64,000 nt of DNA from Nitrospira sp. (GCA_023248215.1 JAHFEW010000001.1:118853-182852); one strand, 5' to 3'. Positions 44,741 to 54,993 are shown, counted from the first letter of the stretch. Notes: generated by a model from the sequence alone, not told the origin. Program-made: numbers and translations.

Positions 44741-46068
44741 TGAACACCGGGGGTGTGCCCAAGACATTCGTTTCCTCAGACTTGGGGAAAACGTTGCACG
44801 ATTTTGTGGCGGAATTGTACCCGTTGTGCCGGAGTATCACCGGCGAGGGGGTGCGGGACACGCTCCGTCTGATCCAGAGACGAATCCCGTTGGAGATGTG
44901 TGAAGTGCCGAGCGGGACCCAGGTGTTTGATTGGACTGTTCCGTTGGAGTGGAATGTAAGAGATGCCTACATCAAGAATCAGGCGGGGGCACGCATCGTC
45001 GATTTCAAGGCCAACAATCTACACCTCATGAGCTATAGCACGCCTCTTCAGCAGAGAATGCGACTTGAGGAACTCAAGCCTCACTTATTTAGTCTGCCGG
45101 ATCATCCGGAGTGGATTCCCTACCGCACATCTTACTATCAGGAAAGGTGGGGGTTTTGTCTTCCGCAGAAGGACCTCGATCGATTGGCAGATGAGGAATA
45201 CGATGTGCTGATCGACTCCAGCCTCAAGCCTGGCGCACTCACGTATGGCGAGAGGTATCTGCCTGGTGAGACTTCTGACGAGATTCTCGTTTCATGTCAT
45301 GTCTGTCACCCGTCGTTGTGTAATGACAACCTTTCTGGTATTGCAGTCGCTGTGATGTTGGCCCAGACTATGGCCCTTCGAGCACGGCGGTATTCGTATC
45401 GATTTTTGTTTATTCCTGGCACGATTGGCTCGATCACGTGGTTGGCGAGGAACGAGCATCTCGTCCCTCGCATAAAGCACGGGCTAGTGTTGACCGGAGT
45501 CGGCGATGCCGGAGGCATTACGTACAAGCGAAGTCGCCAAGGCCAGGCTGAAATTGACCGTGCGATGGTCCATGTCCTGAAGCACTCAGGGGACGCGCAT
45601 GCACTCATTGATTTTTTTCCATACGGGTACGATGAACGACAGTACTGCTCGCCGGGTTTTGATCTGCCGGTGGGATGTTTAATGAGGACGCCACACGGGG
45701 AATACCCTGAATATCATTCATCGGCGGACAACCTGGATTTTGTCAAAGCAGGTTCCCTCGCTCACTCATATACTCGATGTGTAGAGGTGTTCGATTTGTT
45801 GGAATGCAATCGGACGTATCTGAATCAGAATCCAAAATGTGAACCGCAACTGGGGCGTCGCGGGTTGTATCGAGCCATTGCGGGGCAGCAAGATAAGCAG
45901 TTGAAAGAGCTGGTACTCCTTTGGGTATTGAATCTCTCAGATGGACATCATAACGTCCTTGATATTGCTGAGCGTGCAGATGTCCCGTTTCATAAAGTTC
46001 ACGCCGCGGTGGAGGCCTTGTTGGCAGTAGGATTGCTGAAGGAATGTGGGAGGCCAGGTAACGCTTGA
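44740..46068 (+). CDS. DUF4910 aminopeptidase-like protein
   Basis: 442-residue protein of the DUF2172/DUF4910 type. The N-terminal YPLCRSITGEGVRDTLRLIQ and EWNVRDAYI are family marks. An M28-like metallopeptidase core follows: VSCHVCHPSLCNDNLSG, TPHGEYPEYHSSADN, with FFPYGYDERQYCSPGFDLP between. A winged-helix domain (about 375-435) ends the protein. These genes recur in surface-sugar clusters, but their substrate is not known. Translation is coupled to rfbC. Confidence 0.85.
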   Translation: MNTGGVPKTFVSSDLGKTLHDFVAELYPLCRSITGEGVRDTLRLIQRRIPLEMCEVPSGTQVFDWTVPLEWNVRDAYIKNQAGARIVDFKANNLHLMSYSTPLQQRMRLEELKPHLFSLPDHPEWIPYRTSYYQERWGFCLPQKDLDRLADEEYDVLIDSSLKPGALTYGERYLPGETSDEILVSCHVCHPSLCNDNLSGIAVAVMLAQTMALRARRYSYRFLFIPGTIGSITWLARNEHLVPRIKHGLVLTGVGDAGGITYKRSRQGQAEIDRAMVHVLKHSGDAHALIDFFPYGYDERQYCSPGFDLPVGCLMRTPHGEYPEYHSSADNLDFVKAGSLAHSYTRCVEVFDLLECNRTYLNQNPKCEPQLGRRGLYRAIAGQQDKQLKELVLLWVLNLSDGHHNVLDIAERADVPFHKVHAAVEALLAVGLLKECGRPGNA

Positions 46069-46080
46069 TGCGAGGGGACC

Positions 46081-47022
46081 ATGAATAACACCATCTATTA
46101 CGATCCTCCATGTTCCGATGAGCAACGAAGGCAGTTGTTGTTTGACGGACAGCTACTGGTATACGCACCGCGTCGAAGTACGCTGGCGCTCATCGGATTT
46201 GCCAGGACGCTGATTGAGGAGGCGTTTGCGCCACTTGATCCGGAAACGGCCCAGCACCAATTGTCCGTCGAGCAATACGCGGATATCCTGGCAAAGTTAA
46301 AGCCCGGTTTCATTCATCACCCTGAGTCGAAACGTTTGATTCAGGATATCTTTCTGGAAATGGGATGCGATCTCGACAAGACGTACTTTGATGTTCCCAA
46401 AATGCGTAGCTCCACCAGCGACAATTACCTGACGACCGGCATTGCCTACGCCTGGCATCCTCATCGGGATACCTGGTATTCCGCCCCGCCCTGCCAAATA
46501 AATTGGTGGGTTCCGATCTATGATATGCAGTCGAACAATGCCATGGCGTTCCATCCGCAGTACTGGAATCGGCCTGTTAAGAATAGCTCAAAGGGATACA
46601 ATTACTACAAGTGGAATCAGCAGAATCGGGGGAACCACGTCGCCAAATTTTTGAAAGAGGACCCTCGGCCACTTCCGAAGCCGACCGAACCGCTTGAACT
46701 TGATCCTCAGATCCGCCTCATAGTTCCAGCCGGGGGGATTGTCTTTTTTTCAGGGGCACAGATGCACTCGAGTGTGCCCAATACCTCAGGGAAGACAAGA
46801 TTCAGCATTGATTTCAGGGTGGTTCATGAGGACGATGTGAAGGGGAAAAAGGGCGCTCCGCATGTGGACGAGGAATGTACGGGAACCACGATGCGTGACT
46901 ACTTGCGCGGCACCGATTTCTCGAGATTGTCCGAGGAGCTGGTCGCGCTCTATGACGATGGGAGCGGTACCGATGGAGCCCTCGTCTACCAGCCTCGGGT
47001 GGACGTAGCGGCTCCGCGGTAG
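46081..47022 (+). CDS. Putative Fe(II)/2-oxoglutarate oxygenase-like protein
   Basis: 313-residue protein not fully recognised. A likely metal triad is visible: the His-X-Asp in AWHPHRDTWYSAPPCQINWW (about residues 124-128) and the distal His in FFSGAQMHSSVPNTSGKTRF, followed by an Arg that could hold 2-oxoglutarate. This is the order seen in phytanoyl-CoA dioxygenase-like enzymes. It may hydroxylate a sugar or lipid intermediate. It begins 12 bases after the DUF4910 gene, so it is in the same operon. Confidence 0.65.
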   Translation: MNNTIYYDPPCSDEQRRQLLFDGQLLVYAPRRSTLALIGFARTLIEEAFAPLDPETAQHQLSVEQYADILAKLKPGFIHHPESKRLIQDIFLEMGCDLDKTYFDVPKMRSSTSDNYLTTGIAYAWHPHRDTWYSAPPCQINWWVPIYDMQSNNAMAFHPQYWNRPVKNSSKGYNYYKWNQQNRGNHVAKFLKEDPRPLPKPTEPLELDPQIRLIVPAGGIVFFSGAQMHSSVPNTSGKTRFSIDFRVVHEDDVKGKKGAPHVDEECTGTTMRDYLRGTDFSRLSEELVALYDDGSGTDGALVYQPRVDVAAPR

Positions 47023-47338
47023 AACACAGATGGATGACCTGCGATCAGGGGCTGGCCGAATCAATTAGCAACCGGTGCGAACGGCTTTCCCTGGCCGGAC
47101 CTATTGGCGTCATCCCGACCATCACACTCGTCTTGCCGATGTCTCGGACAGCCTCTGGGTAATCGAGACACGGTTGAAATGGATGAACTGTGGCTGTGGA
47201 AGATCGCGGGTGTCCTCAAGCTGTTATGCTCCGTCGCCTATTGGAGGGGCGAGGGCGAGTAGTGCGGGAAACCTACGCAGGGATGTCATCATCCCGCCTA
47301 GGGCCGAAGAAGTTCAGCGCAGAGGAGCGATTCCGACA
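47023..47338. other. Non-coding stretch before the SGNH pseudogene
   Basis: About 315 bases without a recognisable gene, RNA or repeat. Confidence 0.5.
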
Positions 47339-48416
47339 ATGGCCAAACGATTTGCGATGGTCGCGGCGGCGAGTGGGGTGACGCTGGCATTTGCGGCGTT
47401 GATTCTTGCTGTCGGGGAAATTGCAATCCCTTCGGTCCATCTTCTGAGAGACGGTACTCCATTCTTTGAAAGTGCCGCAGGCGGCAGAGTCGGTCCAATT
47501 ACATTGGACCAGGAGCTTGGCTGGAGAGCAACAGAGCACTACGAGGAAGCCTTGGTGGAGAAGACCAAGGGGGGCGCCTTACCCCGTTCGGCGATCTCAA
47601 ATACAATACAGATTTTGTCAATTTGGCGATCTGGGTTCGAACAAACCTAAAATATTAGTGATTGGCGATTCACTTGCTCATGCCACAGCGGTATCGGATG
47701 ATCGCACGTACCATGCGGTGCTGTCCAAGCTTCTAGATGTTGAGGTATTTGCGTACGGGGCAGGTGGCTATGGCACGTTGCAAGAATATCTCATACTGGA
47801 CTGATATGTTGACCTCATCACGCCAGACATGATCTTGTGGCAATTCTGCACCAATGACTTCATTAAGAACGACAATGAGCTTGAATTGTATAGCTTTGTG
47901 AACAGCAACGGGTGCCAGAGCACTTATTGGGTCGATGGAACCGTTGTGCATCTCTTCCCGAAGAAGAGTGGAAAACAAGTCAGAGAATGGATTAACCGCC
48001 ACAGCCGACTTTTATACTTCGTGGTAACTCGTCTCGGCAAGCTGCGGGCGGTCACCTCCGATTATACGGTTGAGACGGACATCGAGGCCCAAGGTTTCGG
48101 GCATCTCGGTTTCGCTCGTTCCGTTCGGGTCACAGACGATCTGATGGGGCATGTTCGCGCCCGTCTGTGGACTATTCCGATCGTGGCCTTCGCCTGAGCC
48201 AGTGCGGCGCCGTATAGCGAAGCCTTCGCGCGGGTCGTATCCCATCATGGTATTGAGTACTGGGATGATGTTGCTGACGTCGCGCAAAAAGCGCAGAAGC
48301 AAGGGGAACATGTCCTGAGTTCTGATGAGCACTGGAATGAATATGGGCATAAGCTTGTCGCGGTACAACTCGCAAGGCATTTGAAGGGAAACCGTCTGTC
48401 TGCGACAAGTCATTGA
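47339..48416 (+). pseudogene. SGNH/GDSL-hydrolase family protein, inactivated
   Basis: A membrane-anchored SGNH protein can be read in pieces. The first frame gives MAKRFAMVAAASGVTLAFAA (membrane segment) to DQELGWRATEHYEEALVEKT. At about 47575 homology moves to another frame with KILVIGDSLAHATAVSDDRT (block I Ser) and GAGGYGTLQEYLILD. A TGA at 47802 interrupts, then YVDLITPDMILWQFCTNDF continues in the same frame. A second in-frame TGA is at 48195, followed by ARVVSHHGIEYWDDV and DEHWNEYGHKLV (block V Asp-His). One frameshift plus two stops make it non-functional. It may once have acetylated or deacetylated the glycan. Confidence 0.85.
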
Positions 48417-48465
48417 TCATCGGGCGACTTATTCGCACGATGACTAGAGTAAGGAGAACGGCGAT

Positions 48466-49536
48466 ATGAAGCGGATGTTGGTGACGGGATCATCCGGACT
48501 GATTGGATCCGAGGTTTGTGCGTATTTTCATGGGCAAGGCTGGTTAATCCATGGGGTCGATAACAATAATCGAGCGACCTTTTTCGGCCCGAATGGTGAT
48601 ACGCGCTGGAATCAACGGCGGTTACAGGCTGACCTGAAGAATTTTCGACACCATGAACTCGACATTCGAGACAGGAAAGGGGTGTTGGCTCTCATCGAGG
48701 AGCTCAGACCGGACGTGCTTGTGCACACGGCCGCACAACCCTCTCACGACCTTGCAGCTAAGATTCCTTTCGATGATTTCGATACGAATGCCGTGGGGAC
48801 ACTCAATTTGCTTGAGGCTACCAGGCTGCATACGCCGGGGACGGTGTTCGTACATATGTCGACCAATAAGGTATACGGGGATGCCCCAAACGAATTGCCG
48901 CTGGTTGAGCAAGCCAAACGGTGGGATTATGCCTCCCCAGGCGACTTCGACGGGATCACCGAGCACATGCGGATCGATCAATCGAAGCATTCTCTTTTCG
49001 GGGCTTCAAAGGTAGCCGCAGATGTGATGGTCCAGGAGTATGGACGCTATTTTGGTATGAAGACCTGCTGTCTACGGGGCGGATGTCTCACCGGTCCCAA
49101 TCATTCCGGTGTGGAATTGCATGGCTTTCTGAGCTACCTCGTGAAGTGCAATCTGGAGGGCAAAAAGTACAGCATCTTTGGATACAAAGGAAAACAGGTG
49201 CGGGACAATATTCACTCTCTTGATGTCGCGCGATTTATCCATGCGTTCGTCGAGACGCCACGTAGCGGAGAGGTCTACAATCTAGGCGGCGGGCGCGGAA
49301 ATAGTTGCTCCATTTTTGAGGCTTTCGAGATGATTGAGGGTATTTCTGGCAAGAAGATGCTGTACGAATATGTCGACAAAAACCGAGAAGGCGACCATAT
49401 CTGCTATATCAGCAACTTGAAGAAAATGACGACGCACTATCCCGATTGGAGCATTACGAAGAGCTTGAAGAACATCTTTGAAGAGATTCACGAGTCATGG
49501 CTTCAGCGAGCTTCCTCGCCCAATGTGACGGCATAG
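48466..49536 (+). CDS. CDP-paratose 2-epimerase-like SDR
   Basis: 356-residue extended [22 protein letters not shown] is the NAD site; [17 protein letters not shown] follows. [16 protein letters not shown] and [16 protein letters not shown] give the active-site Thr/Tyr/Lys region, and [20 protein letters not shown] is shared with CDP-tyvelose/paratose 2-epimerases (RfbE). It fits the CDP-sugar branch opened by RfbF. TAAGGAGAA precedes the ATG. Confidence 0.82.
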   Translation: MKRMLVTGSSGLIGSEVCAYFHGQGWLIHGVDNNNRATFFGPNGDTRWNQRRLQADLKNFRHHELDIRDRKGVLALIEELRPDVLVHTAAQPSHDLAAKIPFDDFDTNAVGTLNLLEATRLHTPGTVFVHMSTNKVYGDAPNELPLVEQAKRWDYASPGDFDGITEHMRIDQSKHSLFGASKVAADVMVQEYGRYFGMKTCCLRGGCLTGPNHSGVELHGFLSYLVKCNLEGKKYSIFGYKGKQVRDNIHSLDVARFIHAFVETPRSGEVYNLGGGRGNSCSIFEAFEMIEGISGKKMLYEYVDKNREGDHICYISNLKKMTTHYPDWSITKSLKNIFEEIHESWLQRASSPNVTA

Positions 49537-49577
49537 GTGGTGCTTGGAGAGCTCGGAGCTAGAATAATCCCCACACG

Positions 49578-50816
49578 ATGAAAATCTTAGTGATTTCAGC
49601 GGCCTATCCTCCCATGCACGCCGGGGAAGCGACCAATACCTACCACTTGTGCCGGCAATTGGTGGAGCGTGGGATGGAGGTTCATGTGCTGACGTCAGTG
49701 GGCAATGTCGGTACAGATGATTCCAAGATTTATGTCCATCCCCTCATGCAGAATTGGGATTGGTTCGAACTGATCCGCTTCCGGTCTTTTCTCAAAGGCT
49801 GCGCCCCGGACGCGGTGTTCCTCATGTACATTGGGCTCATGTATAAGTTTCATCCCATGGTGACCTTTTTGCCGACGCTGTGTAAACGGCTGTTCCCGAA
49901 CGTTCCATTTGTGACCCGATATGAAAGTGCGTTCGTCGGAGCCGATCCCTCGAAGACTGGGCTTACCTCTCGCGTGTTTCGGAAACTGATGGTTCGATGG
50001 GCTGGTGCAAGAGATGTCGCCTACAGTTCTGGAACCTTACTACGCGACAGTGATGCCGTCATTGCTCTATGCGAGCGTCATCGCGCCATGCTGGTTAATG
50101 AATGGCCTCCTGTCAGCGACAAAATGAAACTAATTCCTCCACCGCCCAATTTGTTCATCGCATCGAATGCAGCGGGCAGTGCGCGTGCTCGCGGCCGGAA
50201 GCGACTGGGCCTGACGCACGACGATTTTGTGGTGACATTTTTCGGATATCTTTATCCGATCAAAGGAATCGACACACTGTTGCGCGCGTTTGCGGCTGTC
50301 TCTGCGCAACGGCCCGAGGCGAGACTCTTGTTCATCGGAGGGAAAGTAGGCTTGGATGTTGAAGGCGGTGCATCGTATTTTGACGAGATGCAGGCGCTCG
50401 CGAAGGAGTTGCACATAGATGGGCGGACGACCTGGACCGGTGCATTCAAGTCTGAAGAAGAGGAGGCGTCCCTCTATCTTCATGCCTCCGATGTCTGCGT
50501 GTTGCCATTTCTTGAAGGCGTGCAGTTAAACAACAGCTCATTTGCATCCATGGTCGCGCATGGCCTCCCCATCATCGTGACGCGGGGACCCATGATGGAC
50601 AAGGCCTTTGTTGATAGGGGAAACGTCCTCACGTGTGAACCGAGGGATCCTCAGGGCGTGGCAAGTCTTCTGCTGGAAGTCATGAACCGTGCAGATCTGC
50701 GCGAGCGTCTCCGAGCCGGAGCGCTGAAACTTGCGGGTGAGTGGTTCTCCTGGGATTCGGCGATGGAGAGAACACTGGCAGCTTTGCGACCGCGGCTGTC
50801 GGACAAGGTTGTGTAG
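49578..50816 (+). CDS. Glycosyltransferase family 4 (GT-B)
   Basis: 412-residue cytoplasmic glycosyltransferase. KILVISAAYPPMHAGEATNT is the acceptor-side glycine loop; TFFGYLYPIKGIDTLLRAFA starts the donor domain and CVLPFLEGVQLNNSSFASMV with AHGLPIIVT forms the nucleotide-sugar site. Sugar and linkage cannot be deduced. 41 bases after the SDR gene. Confidence 0.88.
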   Translation: MKILVISAAYPPMHAGEATNTYHLCRQLVERGMEVHVLTSVGNVGTDDSKIYVHPLMQNWDWFELIRFRSFLKGCAPDAVFLMYIGLMYKFHPMVTFLPTLCKRLFPNVPFVTRYESAFVGADPSKTGLTSRVFRKLMVRWAGARDVAYSSGTLLRDSDAVIALCERHRAMLVNEWPPVSDKMKLIPPPPNLFIASNAAGSARARGRKRLGLTHDDFVVTFFGYLYPIKGIDTLLRAFAAVSAQRPEARLLFIGGKVGLDVEGGASYFDEMQALAKELHIDGRTTWTGAFKSEEEEASLYLHASDVCVLPFLEGVQLNNSSFASMVAHGLPIIVTRGPMMDKAFVDRGNVLTCEPRDPQGVASLLLEVMNRADLRERLRAGALKLAGEWFSWDSAMERTLAALRPRLSDKVV

Positions 50817-50843
50817 GTCGCTTTTTCGTGAGTACGCCCTTCC

Positions 50844-51773
50844 ATGCCTCGCGTATCAGTCGTGATTCCGACCTACAACTGTGCACGATTTCTTGGACGA
50901 ACTATCGATTCGGCATTGGGGCAGACCTACCGTGATTTTGAAGTGATCGTTGTCGATGATGGATCGACGGACGAGACACAATCATTGGTGGTGGGATACG
51001 GTGAGGCGGTGCACTATGTGTATCAGCCCAATCAGGGTGCCTCAGCCGCACGAAACGTAGCCTTGTCACGAGCCGGTGGAGAGTTTATTGCCTATCTTGA
51101 TGCCGACGACCTGTGGAGTCCCGAGAAGCTGGCTCGTCAGATCGAATATCTCGATGCGCATCCTGCATGTGGTTTTGTTCACACAGAGGTGTCAGTCATC
51201 GATGAACGAGATCAGATTCTGTACGCCCGCTTCAATCAGGAAACCGGCAGGGCCGTACCTCAGGGACAATGCGTGCGAGACGTGCTTTTACGCTCCCATA
51301 TTCAGACCTTGACGGTGGTCGAACGACGTAGCGCATTTGACAATGCTGGGAGCTTCGATCTGCGATTGCCCGTAGCGCAGGACTATCTGCACTGGATTCA
51401 CGTGGTTCTGCGTGGGTATGAAGTGGGATACCTGCCTGAGCCATTGGGGCAGTATCGATGGAGGGCAGGGAGCCTGATGGCCAGTCAACGGCGGCTTCTG
51501 GATGATTTTGTCAGAATCTATGAGACGCTGTTGATCGAGCACCATATTGAGCAAACGCATGGCGCGGAGATGGGACAAATTGTCAAAGAACAGCTGTACG
51601 CCACGCAGCGCCAATTGGCTTATATCGAGCGGCGGGAATGTTCGACGGTAGCGGCTCGCCAGCGGCTCCGTAGTCTTATTCGACGGTGGCCACTGCAACT
51701 TGAGTTGTATGTGGATTTGCTCAAAACGTATGTCTCCCGCAGCGAGTCTCATCAGCCATCAAATCCGTCATAA
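50844..51773 (+). CDS. Glycosyltransferase family 2 (GT-A)
   Basis: 309-residue glycosyltransferase. VSVVIPTYNCARFLGRTIDS and VIVVDDGSTDETQ mark the nucleotide site, and FIAYLDADDLWSPEKL holds the DxD metal motif. QDYLHWIHVVLRGYEVGYL is the acceptor-side region. No membrane helix. Twenty-seven bases after the GT4 gene. Confidence 0.9.
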   Translation: MPRVSVVIPTYNCARFLGRTIDSALGQTYRDFEVIVVDDGSTDETQSLVVGYGEAVHYVYQPNQGASAARNVALSRAGGEFIAYLDADDLWSPEKLARQIEYLDAHPACGFVHTEVSVIDERDQILYARFNQETGRAVPQGQCVRDVLLRSHIQTLTVVERRSAFDNAGSFDLRLPVAQDYLHWIHVVLRGYEVGYLPEPLGQYRWRAGSLMASQRRLLDDFVRIYETLLIEHHIEQTHGAEMGQIVKEQLYATQRQLAYIERRECSTVAARQRLRSLIRRWPLQLELYVDLLKTYVSRSESHQPSNPS

Positions 51774-51825
51774 CTGAGTAATAGATTCATTGGGACACTC
51801 TGTAGGAACGGACAGGCCTCGAACG

Positions 51826-52986
51826 ATGAATATCATGTTAGTCACACCGTGGAGGCCTTCGCTGACCGGCGGTATCAGCACGGTTATCGCGCGCCTAACT
51901 GGAGAGTTTCGAAAGAAGGGCCACGATGTCACCATTTTTGTCACCGATCGGGAGAACCGTCTTCGTCGGATCGAGACATTGGACGAAACATCCGTCTACG
52001 GCATGTATCTCCGATCGCCGGTGTCGTCCGATCATCCTATTCGTGCGGTCATCATGTGTTGTGTCTGGTTGCCACTCACTATGATGCAGCTCATCTGGTT
52101 GGCTCGGCGGAAGCGGCTGGACGCGATTGTTATTCAGTATCCGCTGCCTGCCATGTTCTATTTTGGAATCTTGAGGGGCTTAGCCGGATGCGCGCTTCTC
52201 GTCACCTACCAAGGAAACGATGCTCACGATTTATCTCTCTGGGCCTCATGGGAACAGCGCTTGGTGAAGTTCTTGCTGGAGAAGGCGGATGTTGTTCTGG
52301 CCGTCTCGCGAACGCTCTTACTAAAAGTCCAACGTGTATTGCCGAATTTGCATCTCACGCGCAGTCGCCTACTTCCCAACGGTGCGCCGTTGGATGTCAT
52401 AATTTCGGTCGAAGGATCTCAAGTGCAGGCAGATCTTCCCCCAGGCTATGTGTTGACCGCAGGTCATTTGATCCATCGGAAGGGAATCGATACAGTCATT
52501 GCTGCGTTGCGCGTGGCAAAAGATCTGGGTGTCATGATTCCTCTCGTGATCGCTGGGGACGGACCAGAACGTGAGAGCTTGATGCGTCAATCCCACGAGC
52601 AAGGTGTGTCAGATCAGATCCGGTTTTTGGGCAATCAATCGCACAGGCAGGTTCTATGTCTTATGAAGTCCTGTCTATTTTTCGTGCTTGCGTCGCGAGC
52701 AGAGGGAATGCCTTTGGTTATCGCGGAGGCGATGGCGTGTGGGAAGGCTATTGTCGCCAGCAATGTAGATGGTGTGCCGGAGATTGTTCAGGACGGCGCG
52801 ACAGGTATGTTAGTGCCTGCAGAGGATCCTCAATCTCTGGCATCGGCTCTGGTCAGGTTATACTCGGACGCTACCTTTCGAGACACCTTGGCTAAACAGG
52901 GGAAGGAGTGGGCTTTTCGAGAGTACAATTGGGAGGCTATTGCCAATCGATACCTGGGCCTCATTGAGGAGTGTAAGGTTCTCTAA
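51826..52986 (+). CDS. Glycosyltransferase family 4 (GT-B)
   Basis: 386 residues from ATG 51826; a TTG at 51790 is also in frame and the ribosome site is weak. NIMLVTPWRPSLTGGISTVI opens the N-domain. A hydrophobic patch (AVIMCCVWLPLTMMQLIWLA, about 70-89) suggests membrane contact. The donor domain has ASRAEGMPLVIAEAMACGKA and VDGVPEIVQDGATGMLVPAE, with the usual E-x7-E. Sugar unknown. Confidence 0.88.
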   Translation: MNIMLVTPWRPSLTGGISTVIARLTGEFRKKGHDVTIFVTDRENRLRRIETLDETSVYGMYLRSPVSSDHPIRAVIMCCVWLPLTMMQLIWLARRKRLDAIVIQYPLPAMFYFGILRGLAGCALLVTYQGNDAHDLSLWASWEQRLVKFLLEKADVVLAVSRTLLLKVQRVLPNLHLTRSRLLPNGAPLDVIISVEGSQVQADLPPGYVLTAGHLIHRKGIDTVIAALRVAKDLGVMIPLVIAGDGPERESLMRQSHEQGVSDQIRFLGNQSHRQVLCLMKSCLFFVLASRAEGMPLVIAEAMACGKAIVASNVDGVPEIVQDGATGMLVPAEDPQSLASALVRLYSDATFRDTLAKQGKEWAFREYNWEAIANRYLGLIEECKVL

Positions 52987-53110
52987 AACGCTTAGTTAGG
53001 ACGTATATCTATAAAGGAATAGGGCGTTTCCCCTCGGATGGTGTGGTGCAAGGCTGCTTAAATGGTGCTAAATTATCGAGTCGGCTAACTCCTTCTATCG
53101 GCGAGGGACA

Positions 53111-54958
53111 ATGATGAATATCCTGGGCATTTCTGCGTTCTACCATGACAGTGCTGCGTGTTTAGTGCGCGACGGGGAGATTATTGCGGCGGCTCAGGAG
53201 GAGCGCTTTACAAGGAAAAAGCATGATCCTGGGTTTCCCCATAAGGCCATCGAATACTGTCTTCACGAAGGGAAGATTGAGCTCAAGGATGTGCGGCATC
53301 TAGTCTTTTATGATAAACCGCTGGTTAAATTTGAGCGATTGCTAGAAACCTATCTCGCCTTTGCCCCTCGGGGCATTCGATCTTTCGTTGCAGCCATGCC
53401 AGTGTGGTTGAAAGAGAAACTTCTGCTAAAAAGTCTCCTCCAGAAAGAGTTCCTTGTTCATGCTCCGGACATGACGACTGCCTCCTTGCCGCAGATTCTG
53501 TTCTCAGAACATCACGAATCGCACGCAGCGTCGGCGTTCTTCCCATCTCCCTATGAGAAAGCAGTGGTGCTGTGTATGGATGGGGTGGGGGAGTGGGCTA
53601 CGACTTCGGCTTGGTTGGGGCAAGGCAATGTGCTGACTCCATTGTGGGAGATTCCCTTTCCCCATTCCATTGGGCTTCTCTACTCCGCCTTCACGTATTA
53701 CACGGGATTCAAGGTCAATTCTGGTGAATACAAGGTGATGGGACTTGCTCCTTATGGTGAGCCGAAGTATGTGAAGGCGATTTATGAGCACTTGCTAGAT
53801 CTGAAGCCAGACGGGACGTTTCGTTTGAATATGGACTATTTCAATTATTGTACCGGCCTCACCATGACCGGGGGCAAGTTTGACGAAGTCTTTGGAGGGC
53901 CGCCTCGGAAGCCTGAGTCCAAGTTAACGCAGCGCGAAATGGACCTGGCACGCTCGGTCCAAGAAGTAACCGAGGAGGTCATGTTGCGTCTGTCGCGAAC
54001 CCTGCATCGTGAGACTGGCGTGGACTATCTCTGTATGGCCGGGGGGGTCGCTCTGAATTGTGTCGGCAACGGGCGGGTTCTGCGAGAGGGACCCTTCAAG
54101 GGACTCTGGATACAACCGGCGGCAGGAGATGCTGGCGGCGCCTTGGGCGCCGCATTGACCGCCTGGCATCAGTATGAGCAGCAACCGCGCAAGGTGAGCC
54201 CAGGAAAGGATAGCCTCAAAGGATCGTATTTAGGGCCTGCTCACACCAACGAGGAAATTGAAGCGTATCTTAAGAAGACCGATGCCCCCTATGTTCGGCT
54301 TAATGATGAACAGCTGTATGCTTGTGTGGCGGAAGAACTTGCAGCGGGTAAGGTCGTGGGGTGGCTGCAGGGACGCATGGAATTTGGCCCTCGTGCTTTG
54401 GGTGGCAGAAGCATCTTGGGCGATGCCCGCAATCGGGACATGCAGTCGGTGATGAACCTCAAGATTAAGTATCGAGAGTCGTTTCGCCCATTTGCACCGT
54501 CTGTTTTGAGGGAGCGGGCATCCGACTATTTCGTCCTGAATGCTGACAGTCCCTACATGCTGCTGGTGGCTCCTGTCGTCGAAAAACGGCGGCTCCCTGT
54601 GAGTGCAACCCAGGAAGGGTTGTGGGGTATTGAGTTGCTGAATGTCCCGCGGTCTGATATTCCTGCGGTCACCCACCTTGACTACTCGGCGCGAGTTCAA
54701 ACGGTGCATCAGGACACGAACCCACGGTACTACGCCCTGCTTAAGGCTTTTGAAGCAAAAACCGGGCATGCGGTGCTGGTGAATACGTCTTTCAACGTTC
54801 GAGGGGAACCGATTGTCAGTACACCGGAGGATGCCTATCGGTGTTTTATGCGAACGGAGATGGACGTGCTCGTCCTCGAGAATTGTGTCTTGCTCAAGAC
54901 GGAGCAGAAGCCGCTTGAAGGTGATTCCGATTGGAAGAAAGAGTTTGAGCTCGATTAG
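53111..54958 (+). CDS. Carbamoyltransferase (NodU/TobZ family)
   Basis: Adds a carbamoyl group to a sugar hydroxyl via carbamoyl-AMP. The 615-residue protein has the N-terminal Kae1-like domain (NILGISAFYHDSAACLVRDG, EERFTRKKHDPGFP, EHHESHAASAFFPSPYEKAV, CMDGVGEWAT, MAGGVALNCVGNG) and the C-terminal carbamoyltransferase domain (GRMEFGPRALGGRSILGDAR, NTSFNVRGEPIVSTPEDA). The metal-binding histidines are present. GCGAGGG precedes two adjacent ATGs. A 124-base gap before it may hold a promoter. Confidence 0.93.
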   Translation: MMNILGISAFYHDSAACLVRDGEIIAAAQEERFTRKKHDPGFPHKAIEYCLHEGKIELKDVRHLVFYDKPLVKFERLLETYLAFAPRGIRSFVAAMPVWLKEKLLLKSLLQKEFLVHAPDMTTASLPQILFSEHHESHAASAFFPSPYEKAVVLCMDGVGEWATTSAWLGQGNVLTPLWEIPFPHSIGLLYSAFTYYTGFKVNSGEYKVMGLAPYGEPKYVKAIYEHLLDLKPDGTFRLNMDYFNYCTGLTMTGGKFDEVFGGPPRKPESKLTQREMDLARSVQEVTEEVMLRLSRTLHRETGVDYLCMAGGVALNCVGNGRVLREGPFKGLWIQPAAGDAGGALGAALTAWHQYEQQPRKVSPGKDSLKGSYLGPAHTNEEIEAYLKKTDAPYVRLNDEQLYACVAEELAAGKVVGWLQGRMEFGPRALGGRSILGDARNRDMQSVMNLKIKYRESFRPFAPSVLRERASDYFVLNADSPYMLLVAPVVEKRRLPVSATQEGLWGIELLNVPRSDIPAVTHLDYSARVQTVHQDTNPRYYALLKAFEAKTGHAVLVNTSFNVRGEPIVSTPEDAYRCFMRTEMDVLVLENCVLLKTEQKPLEGDSDWKKEFELD

Positions 54959-54993
54959 CGGCAGGATATTGAACGCGAAGGAGGAAATGATTC

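Noticed and set aside
47802..48197. Two in-frame TGA codons as selenocysteine recoding
   Set aside because: The gene also has a frameshift, neither TGA falls in a place where SGNH proteins need Cys, and no SECIS-like hairpin was seen behind them.
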